From NCBI GenBank assembly GCA_963726825.1, contig CAVSDT010000002.1:1860001-1924000 (forward strand): a stretch of 64,000 nt of DNA, read 5' to 3'. The stretch comes from DATLGB01 sp963726825. GTDB lineage: Bacteria; Actinomycetota; Thermoleophilia; Solirubrobacterales; Solirubrobacteraceae. The notes beneath the pieces were generated by a model, which saw nothing but the letters and a program-made list of their open reading frames with translations, was not told where the DNA came from and ran no database searches. Below are positions 1 through 8,522 of this stretch, one piece after another. Every line of letters starts with the position of its first letter. Positions within the stretch are counted from its first letter, which is position 1. Made by a program: the position numbers and the translations under genes.

Positions 1-515
1 ACGCTGGCGTGCATCGCGCGCTGAGCCGGGTGGCCCGCGTCGACGTAGCTCGCGAGCGGCCAGCTCTCCTGCACCGTGCGGGCGAGGGCCAGCGCGTGCT
101 TGCCGGAGCAGTTGTGGGTGATGCGGGCGGGCATCGCACCCCCGCGGCGCAGCGCGTCCGCGGCCGCCGGGTCACGCGGGTCCAGCGGGCCGCAGAGCAG
201 GTCCGCCTCCCCCAGCCCCGCCGCGACGAGCATCTCGAGCACGACCGCGACGTGGCGGGGCGTTCCGCCGTGGGACGCGCAGGAGAGCGCGAGGTGGCGC
301 TGCTCGAGGCCGAAGCGCTCGATCGTCTGCGCGCGGACCGACGGCAGCGCCTGCAGCGGCTTCACCGCCGAGCGGGGGAAGACGCCGAGCTCGGCGTCGT
401 CGGGCTCGGACTCGGCCAGCACCTCGCCGTCGGGTCCCGTCACGCACCACACGAGCCGGTGCTCGGACTCGCGCAGGCCGCCACGGCTGAACAGGACGCG
501 CCGGGGCGGTGTCAC
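1..515 (-). CDS. L-asparaginase II family protein (3' end outside window)
   Basis: The minus-strand frame from a GTG at 515 stays open to the left edge, giving 171 codons with the C-terminal part missing. The protein reads like the asparaginase II family (pfam06089): an early VWCVTGPDGEVLAESE stretch, then FPRSAVKPLQALP, LALSCASHGGTPRHV and the family hallmark ITHNCSGKHA. These enzymes hydrolyse asparagine to aspartate and ammonia, or act as related amidohydrolases. The GTG lies 2 bases after the stop of the M20 peptidase, so the two are probably co-transcribed. The start is supported by that spacing; family membership is clear, substrate is inferred. Confidence 0.8.
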   Translation of the reverse strand, partial: MTPPRRVLFSRGGLRESEHRLVWCVTGPDGEVLAESEPDDAELGVFPRSAVKPLQALPSVRAQTIERFGLEQRHLALSCASHGGTPRHVAVVLEMLVAAGLGEADLLCGPLDPRDPAAADALRRGGAMPARITHNCSGKHALALARTVQESWPLASYVDAGHPAQRAMHAS

Positions 516-517
516 GC

Positions 518-1849
518 CTAGGCCCCGAGGCGCGCGAACGCGTGGTAGAGCTCGTGCGCGGCGCGCGCCCCGAGCCGCAGGCTCTCGACCCGGTAGGACT
601 CGTTGGGGGCGTGGATGTCGTCGTCGGCGAGCGCGAAGCCGGAGACGACGGTCGGGATCCCCTTGGCGGCGAGGTCGGCGACGATCGGGATCGACCCGCC
701 GGTGCGCACGAACGCGGTCGGAACGCCGCAGGCCCGCTCGAGGGCACCCGCCGCGAGCTGCAGCGCCGGGTCGGAGACGTCGAAGCGCGCGGGCTCGGCG
801 CTGTGGCCGCCGTCGAAGGTCACCTCGGCGCCCTCCGGGGCCGCGCCGCTGAGCAGGCCCTTGAGCACCGGCAGCACCTCGGCGGAGGACTGTCCCGGCG
901 CGAGCCGCACCGACAGCGTCGCGCGCGCGGTCGCGGGGACGATCGTGCGCGGCTGCCCGAGGACGACCTCGTTGACGTCCAGCGCCGTGTCCGCCCCGTT
1001 GCGCTCGTAGAAGCGGGCGCCGGCGTCGGGCCCCAGCGGGCGGGCGCCGACCTCGGCCAGCAGCTCGTCACCGTGGGTCAGCCGCGCCCAGGACTCCCGC
1101 TCGGCGGCGGCGGGCGGGGCGACGCCGACGCGCAGCTCCTCCCGCACGGTGCCGTCGGGGCCCGGAAGCACGGCGGCGAGGACCTGATGGAGCGCGTGGC
1201 CGGCGTTGAGGACGGACCCGCCGTACATGCCGGAGTGGACGTCGCGGCGGCCGGTGCGGACCTCGACGCCGAGCATCACGACGCCGCGCAGGCCGACGGT
1301 GATGGCGGGGGCGAGGCCCTCGGGGGTCGCCGCCATGCCGGAGTCGAAGACGATCGCCGCGTCGGCACCGCGCTCGTCGGCGGCCAGCCAGCGGGCGACG
1401 TGCTCGCCCCCGGCCTCCTCCTCGCCCTCGACGACCACGCGGACGTTGACGGGCAGCTCGCCGTTGCGGGCCAGCTCCGTGGCGACGTGGAGCAGCGGCC
1501 AGAAGTTGCCCTTGTCGTCGGAGGCGCCGCGGGCCCAGATGCGACCGTCGCGGACCTCGGGCTCGAAGGGATCGGTGCGCCAGGCGCTCGCGTCGCCGAC
1601 GGACTGCACGTCGTAGTGGCCGTAGACGAGGACGGTCGGCGCGTCGGCGCCACCGCTGGCGGCCAGCTCGCCGTAGGCGATCGGGTTGAGGCCCTCGTGG
1701 CTGACGAGCTGCGTGCTGCCGCCCGCCGAATCGACGCGCTCGAGCGCCCACTCGGCCGCGCGCTTGACGTCCGCCGCCAGGCCCCCGCCCGTCGAGATGG
1801 ACGGGATCCTCAGCCAGTCGAGGAGGTCGTCGAGCAACGGGTCGGACAT
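518..1849 (-). CDS. M20 family metallopeptidase (dipeptidase-like)
   Basis: A 443-residue zinc peptidase of the M20/acetylornithine deacetylase superfamily. Metal and catalytic motifs are visible: VYGHYDVQSVG (H78, D80), GASDDKGN (D111), and EGEEEAGGEH (E143-E145 region). A C-terminal IHAPNESYRVESL segment supplies the last metal ligand and dimer-lid features. There is no signal peptide, so it is probably cytoplasmic and trims dipeptides or N-acyl amino acids. Length matches the CNDP/DapE-like dipeptidase subgroup. It is followed directly by the asparaginase II homologue, suggesting a small amino-acid or peptide salvage unit. Exact substrate cannot be read from sequence. Confidence 0.9.
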   Translation of the reverse strand: MSDPLLDDLLDWLRIPSISTGGGLAADVKRAAEWALERVDSAGGSTQLVSHEGLNPIAYGELAASGGADAPTVLVYGHYDVQSVGDASAWRTDPFEPEVRDGRIWARGASDDKGNFWPLLHVATELARNGELPVNVRVVVEGEEEAGGEHVARWLAADERGADAAIVFDSGMAATPEGLAPAITVGLRGVVMLGVEVRTGRRDVHSGMYGGSVLNAGHALHQVLAAVLPGPDGTVREELRVGVAPPAAAERESWARLTHGDELLAEVGARPLGPDAGARFYERNGADTALDVNEVVLGQPRTIVPATARATLSVRLAPGQSSAEVLPVLKGLLSGAAPEGAEVTFDGGHSAEPARFDVSDPALQLAAGALERACGVPTAFVRTGGSIPIVADLAAKGIPTVVSGFALADDDIHAPNESYRVESLRLGARAAHELYHAFARLGA

Positions 1850-1909
1850 GGCGCAGGAGGCTACGGGCTCGCGGTTTCACCGCCGGTGCTTCCCGGCAAG
1901 CCCTCCGCC

Positions 1910-2494
1910 ATGAGCCCCACCGACACCCTCACCGGCAAGACCGTCGCCATCATCGCCGCCGACGGCGTCGAGCAGATCGAGTTCGAGGCCCCGCGCGACG
2001 CCCTCGAGGCGGCCGGCGCGACCTGGCACCTCATCTCCCCCTCCGCCGACGCCATCCAGGCGATGCACGGCGACATCGACAAGGGCGACACGTTCACGCC
2101 CGACAAGGCGATCGGCGACGTCTCGGCAGACGACTACGACGCCGTCGTGCTGCCGGGCGGGACGATCAACCCGGACAAGCTGCGCGTCGAGCCCGACGTG
2201 ATCGCGTTCCTGCAGGCGATGGCCTCCGACGGCAAGATCATCGCCGCCATCTGCCACGGGCCGTGGACGCTCGTGGAGGCCGATCTCGTGCGCGGGCGCA
2301 CGCTGACCTCCTTCCCCTCGATCCGCACCGACATCCGCAACGCGGGCGGGGAGGTCGTCGACGAGGAGGTCGTCGTCGATCAGGGGCTCGTGACGAGCCG
2401 CAACCCGGACGACCTGGACGCGTTCTGCGCCAAGCTCGTCGAGGAGATCGGAGAGGGCGAGCATCGCGTCGCCCCCGAGGGCGCGACCGCGTAG
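1910..2494 (+). CDS. DJ-1/PfpI family protein (type 1 glutamine amidotransferase fold)
   Basis: A 194-residue protein of the PfpI/YhbO group. It shows the class I glutamine-amidotransferase-like fold with the nucleophile elbow AAICHGPWTL (C115, H116) and an acidic partner near E25 in the GVEQIEFEAPRD segment. The PGGTINPDKLR loop is typical. Relatives act as deglycases, chaperone-like stress proteins or peptidases; which applies here is not decidable. The ATG at 1910 gives the normal family length. The gene diverges from the M20 peptidase (60 bases between starts) and ends at a strong hairpin shared with infA. Confidence 0.88.
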   Translation: MSPTDTLTGKTVAIIAADGVEQIEFEAPRDALEAAGATWHLISPSADAIQAMHGDIDKGDTFTPDKAIGDVSADDYDAVVLPGGTINPDKLRVEPDVIAFLQAMASDGKIIAAICHGPWTLVEADLVRGRTLTSFPSIRTDIRNAGGEVVDEEVVVDQGLVTSRNPDDLDAFCAKLVEEIGEGEHRVAPEGATA

Positions 2495-2502
2495 CCGCCG
2501 TC

Positions 2503-2542
2503 CCGGCCGGCCGCCGGGCTCGCACGAGCCCGGGCCGGTCGG
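2503..2542. terminator. Bidirectional terminator hairpin between pfpI-like gene and infA
   Basis: An almost perfect inverted repeat fills the 48-base gap between two convergent genes. The inner arms CCGGGCTCG and CGAGCCCGG are flanked by CCGGCCGGC and GCCGGTCGG, giving about 17 of 18 possible pairs. It abuts the infA stop codon. There is no T-tract, as is common in very GC-rich actinobacteria. It could serve both strands. Confidence 0.7.
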
Positions 2543-2761
2543 CTACTTGAAGCGGTAGGTGATGCGGCCGCGGCTGAGGTCATACGGGGAGACCTCGACG
2601 CGCACGCGGTCGCCCGGGAGGACGCGGATGCGGAAGCGCCGCATCTTGCCGGCCAGGTGTCCGAGCACCTCGTGGCCGTTGTCGAGCTTGACGCGGAACA
2701 TGAGGCTGGGCAGCGCCTCGACGACTTCGCCCTCGAACTCGACCTTCTCCTCAACTGCCAA
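2543..2761 (-). CDS. infA: Translation initiation factor IF-1
   Basis: A 72-residue S1/OB-fold protein that binds the ribosomal A site during initiation. The body is near-canonical: EGEVVEALPSLMFRVKLDNG, then HEVLGHLAGKMRRFRIRVLPGDRV and SPYDLSRGRITYRFK. The start is a TTG at 2761, chosen because it gives the usual length and N-terminus (MAVEEKVEFEGEV). A GGAGG lies 5 bases upstream (2767-2771). An upstream in-frame start would add 22 residues not found in the family. Translation from TTG for a core initiation factor is notable. Confidence 0.95.
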   Translation of the reverse strand: MAVEEKVEFEGEVVEALPSLMFRVKLDNGHEVLGHLAGKMRRFRIRVLPGDRVRVEVSPYDLSRGRITYRFK

Positions 2762-2766
2762 CTGAA

Positions 2767-2771
2767 CCTCC
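2767..2771 (-). promoter_or_regulatory. Shine-Dalgarno GGAGG deciding the infA TTG start
   Basis: On the minus strand GGAGG stands 5 bases before the TTG at 2761. It is the best ribosome-binding site in the region and supports the short, family-length form of IF-1. Confidence 0.7.
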
Positions 2772-2852
2772 GGGTGGGTGTGGGAAACGCCCTGCGGGCA
2801 CGGCAAACGCCCCCGCTGGGCCTCCACCGAGCTTACCCGCTCCGTGAGCGGT

Positions 2853-4058
2853 TCAGGCGGCCAGCGGCTGGGGGGCGTGGGCCCCCGCGGTGGCCTGGCG
2901 GCACCGCGACGCGCGGGCGCGCTCCTCGACCCCCCACCGGATGACGCTGCGGCGCAGCCCAGCCAGGGCGAGGGCCCCGGCGGGCGCGGGGAGCCAGACG
3001 GCCACGGCCCGGTAGGTGAGCACGGCGGCGACCGCCGCGGCGGGGTCGGCGCCGAGGACGATCAGGACGCCGGCGAGCCCGGAGGACGCCGCGCCGGGCA
3101 CCGGCAGGGTGTTGGCGACCTGGCCGAGGAAGTAGGCCAGGACGAGCGTGCCGAGCGCCAAGGAGCCCCCGACCGCGTGGACCGCCGCGCCGAGGACCGC
3201 GACGTCGAAGCCCCACCACGCGACGGCCCCGAGCAGCCGGGGATCGCGCTCGCGCACCACCTCGGCGGCGTCACGGACGCCGAGCCCGAGGGTGCGTCCC
3301 GCCGCGCTGGCCCGGCGGGAGAGGACCTGCGAACGCGCTCCGAGCACCGCGCCGGGCCCGCCGGTGCCGGCTGACCACGTCGGGGTGGGGCCGGTGGGCG
3401 CCGGCGGGGTGGGCCTGGGGCTGCGGGGCCGGCCGGCACGGCGGCCGAGGAGGACCGCGGTGGCCATGGCGACGACCGCGAGGGCGGCCGGCGGAGCGCC
3501 CACGGCCGGGCGGCCGGCCAGGGCGACGGCGGTCCCGGCGGTCGCGACGGCGAGGAGGAAGACGGCGTAGAGGACGACGAGGAAGGTCATCAGCGTGCGG
3601 CCGGCCTCGCGGGCGCCGCAGCGGCGCAGCACCCACAGGGTCAGTGCCGCCCCGCCGGCGCCGGCGGTCGGCAGCAGCCGCGTCGCCGCCGCGCCGGCGA
3701 CCGTCGTCCGGTAGGCGGTCGCGAGGTCGAAGAGCGGCGCGGTGCGGCTCGCCACGTGCCAGGACAGCACGACGTAGCCGGCGAAGGACGCGACCTCGAA
3801 GCCGACCGCGGCCGCCACCCACCCGGGGTCCGCGGCGGCGAGCCGGTGCACGACGTGCATCGCCGCGTGCGCGGGCGCGCCCGTGAGGACCGCCGCGAGG
3901 ACGAGGACGGCGACGACCGCCAGCGGCAGGCGCACGCGGCGCAGCAGGTCCGCGCGGCCGGGGGCGGCCGCCGGCAGGTCGTCGCCGTCCGCCGGGCAGG
4001 CGGGCCGGGCCACCGGCGTGGCCGCGGGGAGGAACGCGCTCGGGGTCGCGGTGGCCAT
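2853..4058 (-). CDS. Lysylphosphatidylglycerol-synthase-TM / YbhN-like flippase-family membrane protein
   Basis: A polytopic membrane protein of about 400 residues from the UPF0104/TIGR00374 family. Family marks include ATRLLPTAGAGGAALTLWVL in the first half. Near the end come ANTLPVPGAASSGLAGVLIVLG and AAVLTYRAVAVWLPAPAGAL. A proline- and glycine-rich linker separates two membrane blocks. Members translocate lipids or lipid-linked sugars or are of unknown role. The start is uncertain: the ATG at 4058 is used, but in-frame ATGs at 4094, 4121 and 4148 are possible. The gene diverges from glgP. Family assignment is good, function is inference. Confidence 0.75.
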   Translation of the reverse strand: MATATPSAFLPAATPVARPACPADGDDLPAAAPGRADLLRRVRLPLAVVAVLVLAAVLTGAPAHAAMHVVHRLAAADPGWVAAAVGFEVASFAGYVVLSWHVASRTAPLFDLATAYRTTVAGAAATRLLPTAGAGGAALTLWVLRRCGAREAGRTLMTFLVVLYAVFLLAVATAGTAVALAGRPAVGAPPAALAVVAMATAVLLGRRAGRPRSPRPTPPAPTGPTPTWSAGTGGPGAVLGARSQVLSRRASAAGRTLGLGVRDAAEVVRERDPRLLGAVAWWGFDVAVLGAAVHAVGGSLALGTLVLAYFLGQVANTLPVPGAASSGLAGVLIVLGADPAAAVAAVLTYRAVAVWLPAPAGALALAGLRRSVIRWGVEERARASRCRQATAGAHAPQPLAA

Positions 4059-4229
4059 CGCGGGAAGGATCCCGCTCGCCGCCGTCGTCGTCATCCCCCC
4101 TGGGGTGGATCTCGCTGTCATCCTCGAGGTGGATGCCGCGCCGCTCATGCCCCTCAGACGGGGCTGGGGCACGTTGTCCATCGAACACCGGCCGGTTGCG
4201 GTCCGCACGCTGACGGCAAGTCCGCCAAG

Positions 4230-6377
4230 ATGCGCAGCGTGCTTGGCCAAGAAGACCTCGATCGTGCCGCCGACGCCCTCGCGTGGCGCCTCCCCGATCC
4301 GCTCGCGGGCCTCGCCCGCCTGGCCTACAACTACCGCTGGGCCTGGCTGGAGGGCGGGCCCGAGGTCTTCCGGACGGTCGACCCGCGCCGCTGGCGCCTC
4401 GTCGCCGGCAATCCCGTGCGCCTGCTCCAGGAGGCCGCGAGCGAGTCGCTCGCCGCGGCCGCCGAGGACAACGACCTGCTCGACCGCATCGCCGACCTCG
4501 AGCGGCGCGTCGCGGCCGACCTCGAGCGCGAGCCCTCCGGGGCCGCCCCTCCTGCCGGGCCGGTGGCCTACGTCTGTGCGGAGTTCGCCGTCCACCAGTC
4601 GCTTCCGATCTACTCCGGTGGCCTCGGCGCCCTCGCCGGCGACATCCTCAAGGAGGCCTCCGACCGCGCGCTGGACATGGTCGGCGTCGGCCTCATGTAC
4701 CGGCGCGGCTACTTCCGCCAGCGCATCGACGGCACGGGCTGGCAGCAGGAGTACTGGGTGCTCACCGACCCCGAGCGCCTGCCCGCCGCCCTCGTCACGG
4801 GCGCTGACCGCGAGCCCGTCAAGGTGACCGTCCCGATCGGCGAGACCCGCGTCACCGCGCAGGTCTGGCGCGTGCAGGTCGGGCGCATCCCCCTCTTCTT
4901 GCTCGACACGGAGCTGCCCGAGAACGACGGCCTGTCGCGCTGGATCACCTCGCGCCTCTACGACGGCGACCCCGACACGCGCCTGGCGCAGTACGCGCTG
5001 CTCGGCCTCGGCGGCATGGCCGCGCTGGAGCAGCTCGGCGTCGAGCCCGGGCTCGTGCACCTCAACGAGGGCCACGGCGCCTTCGCCTCGCTCGCCCGCG
5101 CGGCGCGGGGAATGGCCGGCGGCGCCTCCTACGAGGACGCCGCCGACGCCGTGCGCGAGACGACGATCTTCACGACGCACACCCCCGTCCCGGCCGGCAA
5201 CGACACCTACCCCTACGACCAGGTGCAGCGCACGCTCGGCGCCTACGCGCAGCAGCACGGCATCGACGTCCACGCCGTCCTGCGGGCCGGCAGGACGCAT
5301 CCCGACGACCCGTCCGAGCCCTTCGGCGTCTCCCAGTTCGCGCTGCGCTCCAGCCGCGCGGCCAACGGCGTCTCCAAGCGCCACGGCGAGGTCGCCCGCG
5401 AGATGTGGCAGGGCCTGTGGCCCGGCACCCCGGTGCAGGACGTCCCGATCACCCACGTCACCAACGGCGTCCACGTCCCGTCGTGGGTCGGCGAGCCGAT
5501 GCGGCGGCTGCTGGACACCCACCTCGGCGCGGGCTGGATGCAGCGCGGCGACGACCCGGAGACCTGGCGCGCGCTCGACGGCGCCAGCGACGAGGAGCTG
5601 TGGGCCGTGCGCACGGAGCAGCGCGACCGGCTCGTGCAGTTCGTGCGCGAGCGCTCGACCCTCGACCGCCTGTCCCGCGGTGACTCCCGCGGGAAGGTCG
5701 AGGCCGCCGCACGCGCCTTCGACCCGGAGGTGCTCACGATCGGCTTCGCCCGCCGCGTGGCGACCTACAAGCGCCTGAACCTCCTGTTCCGCGACCCGGA
5801 CCGCGCCATCGCGCTCCTCAACCGCGACCGGCCCGTCCAGCTGCTGATCGCCGGCAAGGCGCACCCCAAGGACGACGAGGGCAAGAAGCTCGTCCAGGGG
5901 CTGTTCGCGCTCAAGGACCATCCCGGCGCCGTCGAGCGCGTCGTCTTCCTCGAGGACTACGACCTCGGGACCGCCTCCCGCCTCGTGCGCGGCTGCGACG
6001 TGTGGGTCAACGTCCCGCGCCCGCCGCTCGAGGCCTCCGGCACGTCGGGGATGAAGAACGTCCTCAACGGCGGCCTGCAGCTGTCGGTGCTCGACGGCTG
6101 GTGGGACGAGGGCTACGACGAGCGCAACGGCTGGGCCCTGGACGGCTCCGTCGTCGACGACCACGGCCGTCAGGACCACGAGCACGCCAACGAGCTCTAC
6201 CGCCTGCTGGAGGAGGAGGTCGTCCCCGAGTTCGACGACCGCGACGAGCAGGGCATCCCGCGCGCGTGGCTGCAGCGCGTGCGCCGCTCCATGCAGACCT
6301 GCGGGCCGGAGTTCTCCGCCACCCGGATGGTGCGCGACTACGAGCGCAAGCTCTACGCCGCCCCCGCCCGGGCCTAG
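4230..6377 (+). CDS. glgP: Alpha-glucan (glycogen/maltodextrin) phosphorylase, short type
   Basis: A 715-residue GT35 phosphorylase of the short bacterial/archaeal type (TIGR02094-like), releasing glucose 1-phosphate from alpha-1,4-glucans with PLP. It shows the N-terminal LARLAYNYRWAWL domain, then IYSGGLGALAGDILKEASD. Further on are VHLNEGHGAFASL and FTTHTPVPAGND. The PLP-site region EASGTSGMKNVLNGG carries the probable Schiff-base lysine at K609. It lacks the long N-terminal regulatory part of classical GlgP. The ATG at 4230 fits the family start. It ends with a 4-base overlap with the convergent thioesterase. Confidence 0.93.
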   Translation: MRSVLGQEDLDRAADALAWRLPDPLAGLARLAYNYRWAWLEGGPEVFRTVDPRRWRLVAGNPVRLLQEAASESLAAAAEDNDLLDRIADLERRVAADLEREPSGAAPPAGPVAYVCAEFAVHQSLPIYSGGLGALAGDILKEASDRALDMVGVGLMYRRGYFRQRIDGTGWQQEYWVLTDPERLPAALVTGADREPVKVTVPIGETRVTAQVWRVQVGRIPLFLLDTELPENDGLSRWITSRLYDGDPDTRLAQYALLGLGGMAALEQLGVEPGLVHLNEGHGAFASLARAARGMAGGASYEDAADAVRETTIFTTHTPVPAGNDTYPYDQVQRTLGAYAQQHGIDVHAVLRAGRTHPDDPSEPFGVSQFALRSSRAANGVSKRHGEVAREMWQGLWPGTPVQDVPITHVTNGVHVPSWVGEPMRRLLDTHLGAGWMQRGDDPETWRALDGASDEELWAVRTEQRDRLVQFVRERSTLDRLSRGDSRGKVEAAARAFDPEVLTIGFARRVATYKRLNLLFRDPDRAIALLNRDRPVQLLIAGKAHPKDDEGKKLVQGLFALKDHPGAVERVVFLEDYDLGTASRLVRGCDVWVNVPRPPLEASGTSGMKNVLNGGLQLSVLDGWWDEGYDERNGWALDGSVVDDHGRQDHEHANELYRLLEEEVVPEFDDRDEQGIPRAWLQRVRRSMQTCGPEFSATRMVRDYERKLYAAPARA

Positions 6378-6802
6378 CCCTCCGGCGGGTCCTCCGGCGC
6401 GACCGCCTCCAGCCAGGCCCGCTCGGCCCGGCTGAGCTCGCGGGCGCCGCGCGCCTCGGGGTCCCAGCCGACGATGACGGTCTTGCCCGCGGCGCACACG
6501 GTGCCGTCGAGCTTGCGCACCTCGTTGCCGAGCGTGAGCGACTTGGACCCGACGCGGTCGACCCACACCACGACGTCGACCTCGCCGTCCTCGCGCCGGA
6601 TCTCCGTCCGGTGGTCGAGCTCGACGTGGGCGAGGACCCACGCGCCCTTCTCGCCGACCGGCGCGTCGGTCGCGATCTGCTCGATCAGCGCCGTCCGCCC
6701 CTCTTCGAGGAACTCGTGGTAGACGGACTGGTTGAGGTGCCCGAGGACGTCGATGTCGCGCCAGCGCAACGACACCCGCTCGGTGATCTGACCTTCGCTC
6801 AT
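6374..6802 (-). CDS. Acyl-CoA thioesterase, 4-hydroxybenzoyl-CoA thioesterase/hotdog family
   Basis: A 142-residue single-hotdog protein. The N-terminal RWRDIDVLGHLNQSVYHEFL contains the Asp-x-x-x-His-x-Asn pattern of the 4HBT/YbgC subgroup, with the catalytic Asp in the RDIDVLGH loop. Such enzymes cleave acyl-CoA thioesters in the cytoplasm. It converges with glgP, overlapping by 4 bases, and its ATG is about 115 bases from the divergent mce operon. A role in lipid turnover alongside the mce system is possible but not shown. Confidence 0.87.
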   Translation of the reverse strand: MSEGQITERVSLRWRDIDVLGHLNQSVYHEFLEEGRTALIEQIATDAPVGEKGAWVLAHVELDHRTEIRREDGEVDVVVWVDRVGSKSLTLGNEVRKLDGTVCAAGKTVIVGWDPEARGARELSRAERAWLEAVAPEDPPEG

Positions 6803-6857
6803 GATCAGCCGACCCTACGGGCTCCGTGTCGTCTGTATGAAGCCGTTCACTTGACGG

Positions 6858-6886
6858 TTGCGTGCCGTCGCGTCAGCCCGTAGCCT
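6858..6886 (+). promoter_or_regulatory. Candidate sigma-70-type promoter of the mce operon
   Basis: TTGCGT (6858-6863) and TAGCCT (6881-6886) are separated by exactly 17 bases. They sit about 30 bases upstream of the first permease gene, ahead of a strong GGGGGAGGGG ribosome-binding site near 6905. A second -35-like TTGACG is at 6851. This is a pattern match, not experimental. Confidence 0.4.
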
Positions 6887-6918
6887 CGCCGGGGATTTTC
6901 CTAGGGGGAGGGGCGGCG

Positions 6919-7734
6919 GTGGCGACAGCGGTGCGTGAGGGGGCCAGCAGGACCGCGGGCGCGCTGCGGGCGTTCGTGGCCGACATCGGCGACATGGGCA
7001 TCCTCACCGGGCGCACCCTGGTCTCCGCGGTCAAGCCGCCCTACACCTACGGGAACGAGTTCGTCTACCAGTTCCTGTTCGCCCTGCGGGTGTGCTGGTT
7101 CCCGATGATCGTCGCCTCGATCGCCTTCACGTACGGCCCCGCCGGCGTGCAGGCGGCGGGCTTCCTCAACCTCTTCGGGGCGCTGGACCGGCTCGGCGGC
7201 CTGTTCATCCTCGTCGTCGTGCGCGAGTTCGCGCCGCTGGTGTGCGCGCTCGTGATGGCGGGCGTGGCCGGGACCGCGATGTGCGCCGACCTCGGCGCGC
7301 GCAAGATCCGCGAGGAGCTCGACGCGCTCCAGGTGCTCGGCATCGACCCGATCAAGAACCTCGTCGTCCCCCGCTTCCTCGCGCTGATGCTGGCCACCGG
7401 CCTGTTCAACGTCTACGCGATCATCTTCGGCACGTTCGGCGGGGTCCTCGTCACGCTGACGAACAAGGCGCCGCTGGGCCCGTTCTTCGCGACCTACTTC
7501 TCCAACGCGACCACGACGGAGCTGTGGGGCTCCGTGCTGAAGACGTTCATCTTCGGCGGCGTGATCGCGATCGTCTGCTGCTACAAGGGGCTGACCGCCA
7601 AGGGCGGCTCCGAGGGCGTCGGCCGGGCGGTCAACCAGGCGGTCGTGATCGCCTTCATCGGGATCGGCGCGGTCAACTACGTCTTCACCCAGACGCTGCT
7701 CGCGACGCACCCGGAGCTGTCGGCCGTCCGATGA
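6919..7734 (+). CDS. MlaE/YrbE-family permease 1 of the mce operon
   Basis: A 271-residue permease of the MlaE family (YrbEA-type), with about five hydrophobic spans. It carries the conserved coupling segment VVREFAPLVCALVMAGVAGT followed by ARKIREELDALQVLGIDPI, the cytoplasmic helix that contacts the MceG/MlaF ATPase. With the second permease it forms the membrane part of an MCE lipid importer. The GTG at 6919 is chosen because a GGGGGAGGGG site stands 5 bases upstream; a longer in-frame ATG at 6862 has no such support. The stop overlaps the next ATG (ATGA). Confidence 0.92.
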   Translation: MATAVREGASRTAGALRAFVADIGDMGILTGRTLVSAVKPPYTYGNEFVYQFLFALRVCWFPMIVASIAFTYGPAGVQAAGFLNLFGALDRLGGLFILVVVREFAPLVCALVMAGVAGTAMCADLGARKIREELDALQVLGIDPIKNLVVPRFLALMLATGLFNVYAIIFGTFGGVLVTLTNKAPLGPFFATYFSNATTTELWGSVLKTFIFGGVIAIVCCYKGLTAKGGSEGVGRAVNQAVVIAFIGIGAVNYVFTQTLLATHPELSAVR

Positions 7735-8522
7735 GCCGCAAGGTCCTGCGCGACCCGCTGGAGGCCTTCGGCGACCTCCTGCTGTTCTTCTGGAAGGTCT
7801 ACCGGGGGATCTTCTCCGGCCGGGTGCTGAAGTTCTTCGGCGAGACCCTGCGCCAGGCGGGCATCCTCGTGATCGGGTCCGTCGCGATCGTGATGCTGCT
7901 CGTGTTCATCCTCGGCCTCCAGTGCGGCATCGAGGGCGCCTACGCGGCCAAGACGATCGGCGCGCCGTCCGTGTCGGGCGCCTTCACCGCCCTGTGCGAC
8001 CTGCGCGAGGTCACCCCCTACGCGTTCGGCTACATGATGGCCGCGAAGGTCGGGACGGGCTTCGTCGCCGAGCTCGGCTCGATGCGCATCTCCGACGAGG
8101 TCGACGCGCTCGAGGTGCTCGGCCTGGACTCGCTCGTCTACCTCTGCGCGACGCGCCTGCTCGGCATGTGGCTCGTGCTGCCCTTCGTCTACATCGCGGC
8201 CGTCTCGTTCGGCTTCCTCGGCTCCTACATCGCCGTCGTCCAGCAGATCGGGGAGGTGTCGGCCGGCGGGTACTTCCAGCTGTTCTGGCAGTTCCAGAGC
8301 CCGCTCGACCTCGTCTACAGCGCCGTGAAGGGCATGACGATGGCCACCTTCATCGTGCTGACCGGCTGCTACTACGGCTACTACGCCTCCGGCGGCCCGG
8401 TCGGCGTCGGCACCGCGACCGCGCGCTCGATGGTCGTCAACATCCTCGGCATCCACGCGATCGGGATGCTGGGCACCCAGCTGTTCTGGGGCGGCAACCC
8501 GCGGGCCCCGATCGGCGGATGA
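7731..8522 (+). CDS. MlaE/YrbE-family permease 2 of the mce operon
   Basis: A 263-residue YrbEB-type permease. It has the same MlaE architecture: an amphipathic N-terminal helix, hydrophobic spans, and the coupling helix SMRISDEVDALEVLGLDSLV. It is expected to heterodimerise with the preceding permease. It begins in an ATGA overlap and ends overlapping the first MCE gene, so translation is probably coupled. No ATPase gene (mceG/mlaF type) is present in this operon; as in mycobacteria it is likely encoded elsewhere. Confidence 0.92.
   Translation: MSRKVLRDPLEAFGDLLLFFWKVYRGIFSGRVLKFFGETLRQAGILVIGSVAIVMLLVFILGLQCGIEGAYAAKTIGAPSVSGAFTALCDLREVTPYAFGYMMAAKVGTGFVAELGSMRISDEVDALEVLGLDSLVYLCATRLLGMWLVLPFVYIAAVSFGFLGSYIAVVQQIGEVSAGGYFQLFWQFQSPLDLVYSAVKGMTMATFIVLTGCYYGYYASGGPVGVGTATARSMVVNILGIHAIGMLGTQLFWGGNPRAPIGG

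Noticed and set aside
2853..6641. A 1262-codon minus-strand open frame across the glycogen phosphorylase gene
   Set aside because: Only its last third matches a protein family (the flippase-like protein). The rest is antisense to glgP and reads as low-information Arg/Gly/Val sequence typical of high-GC shadow frames.
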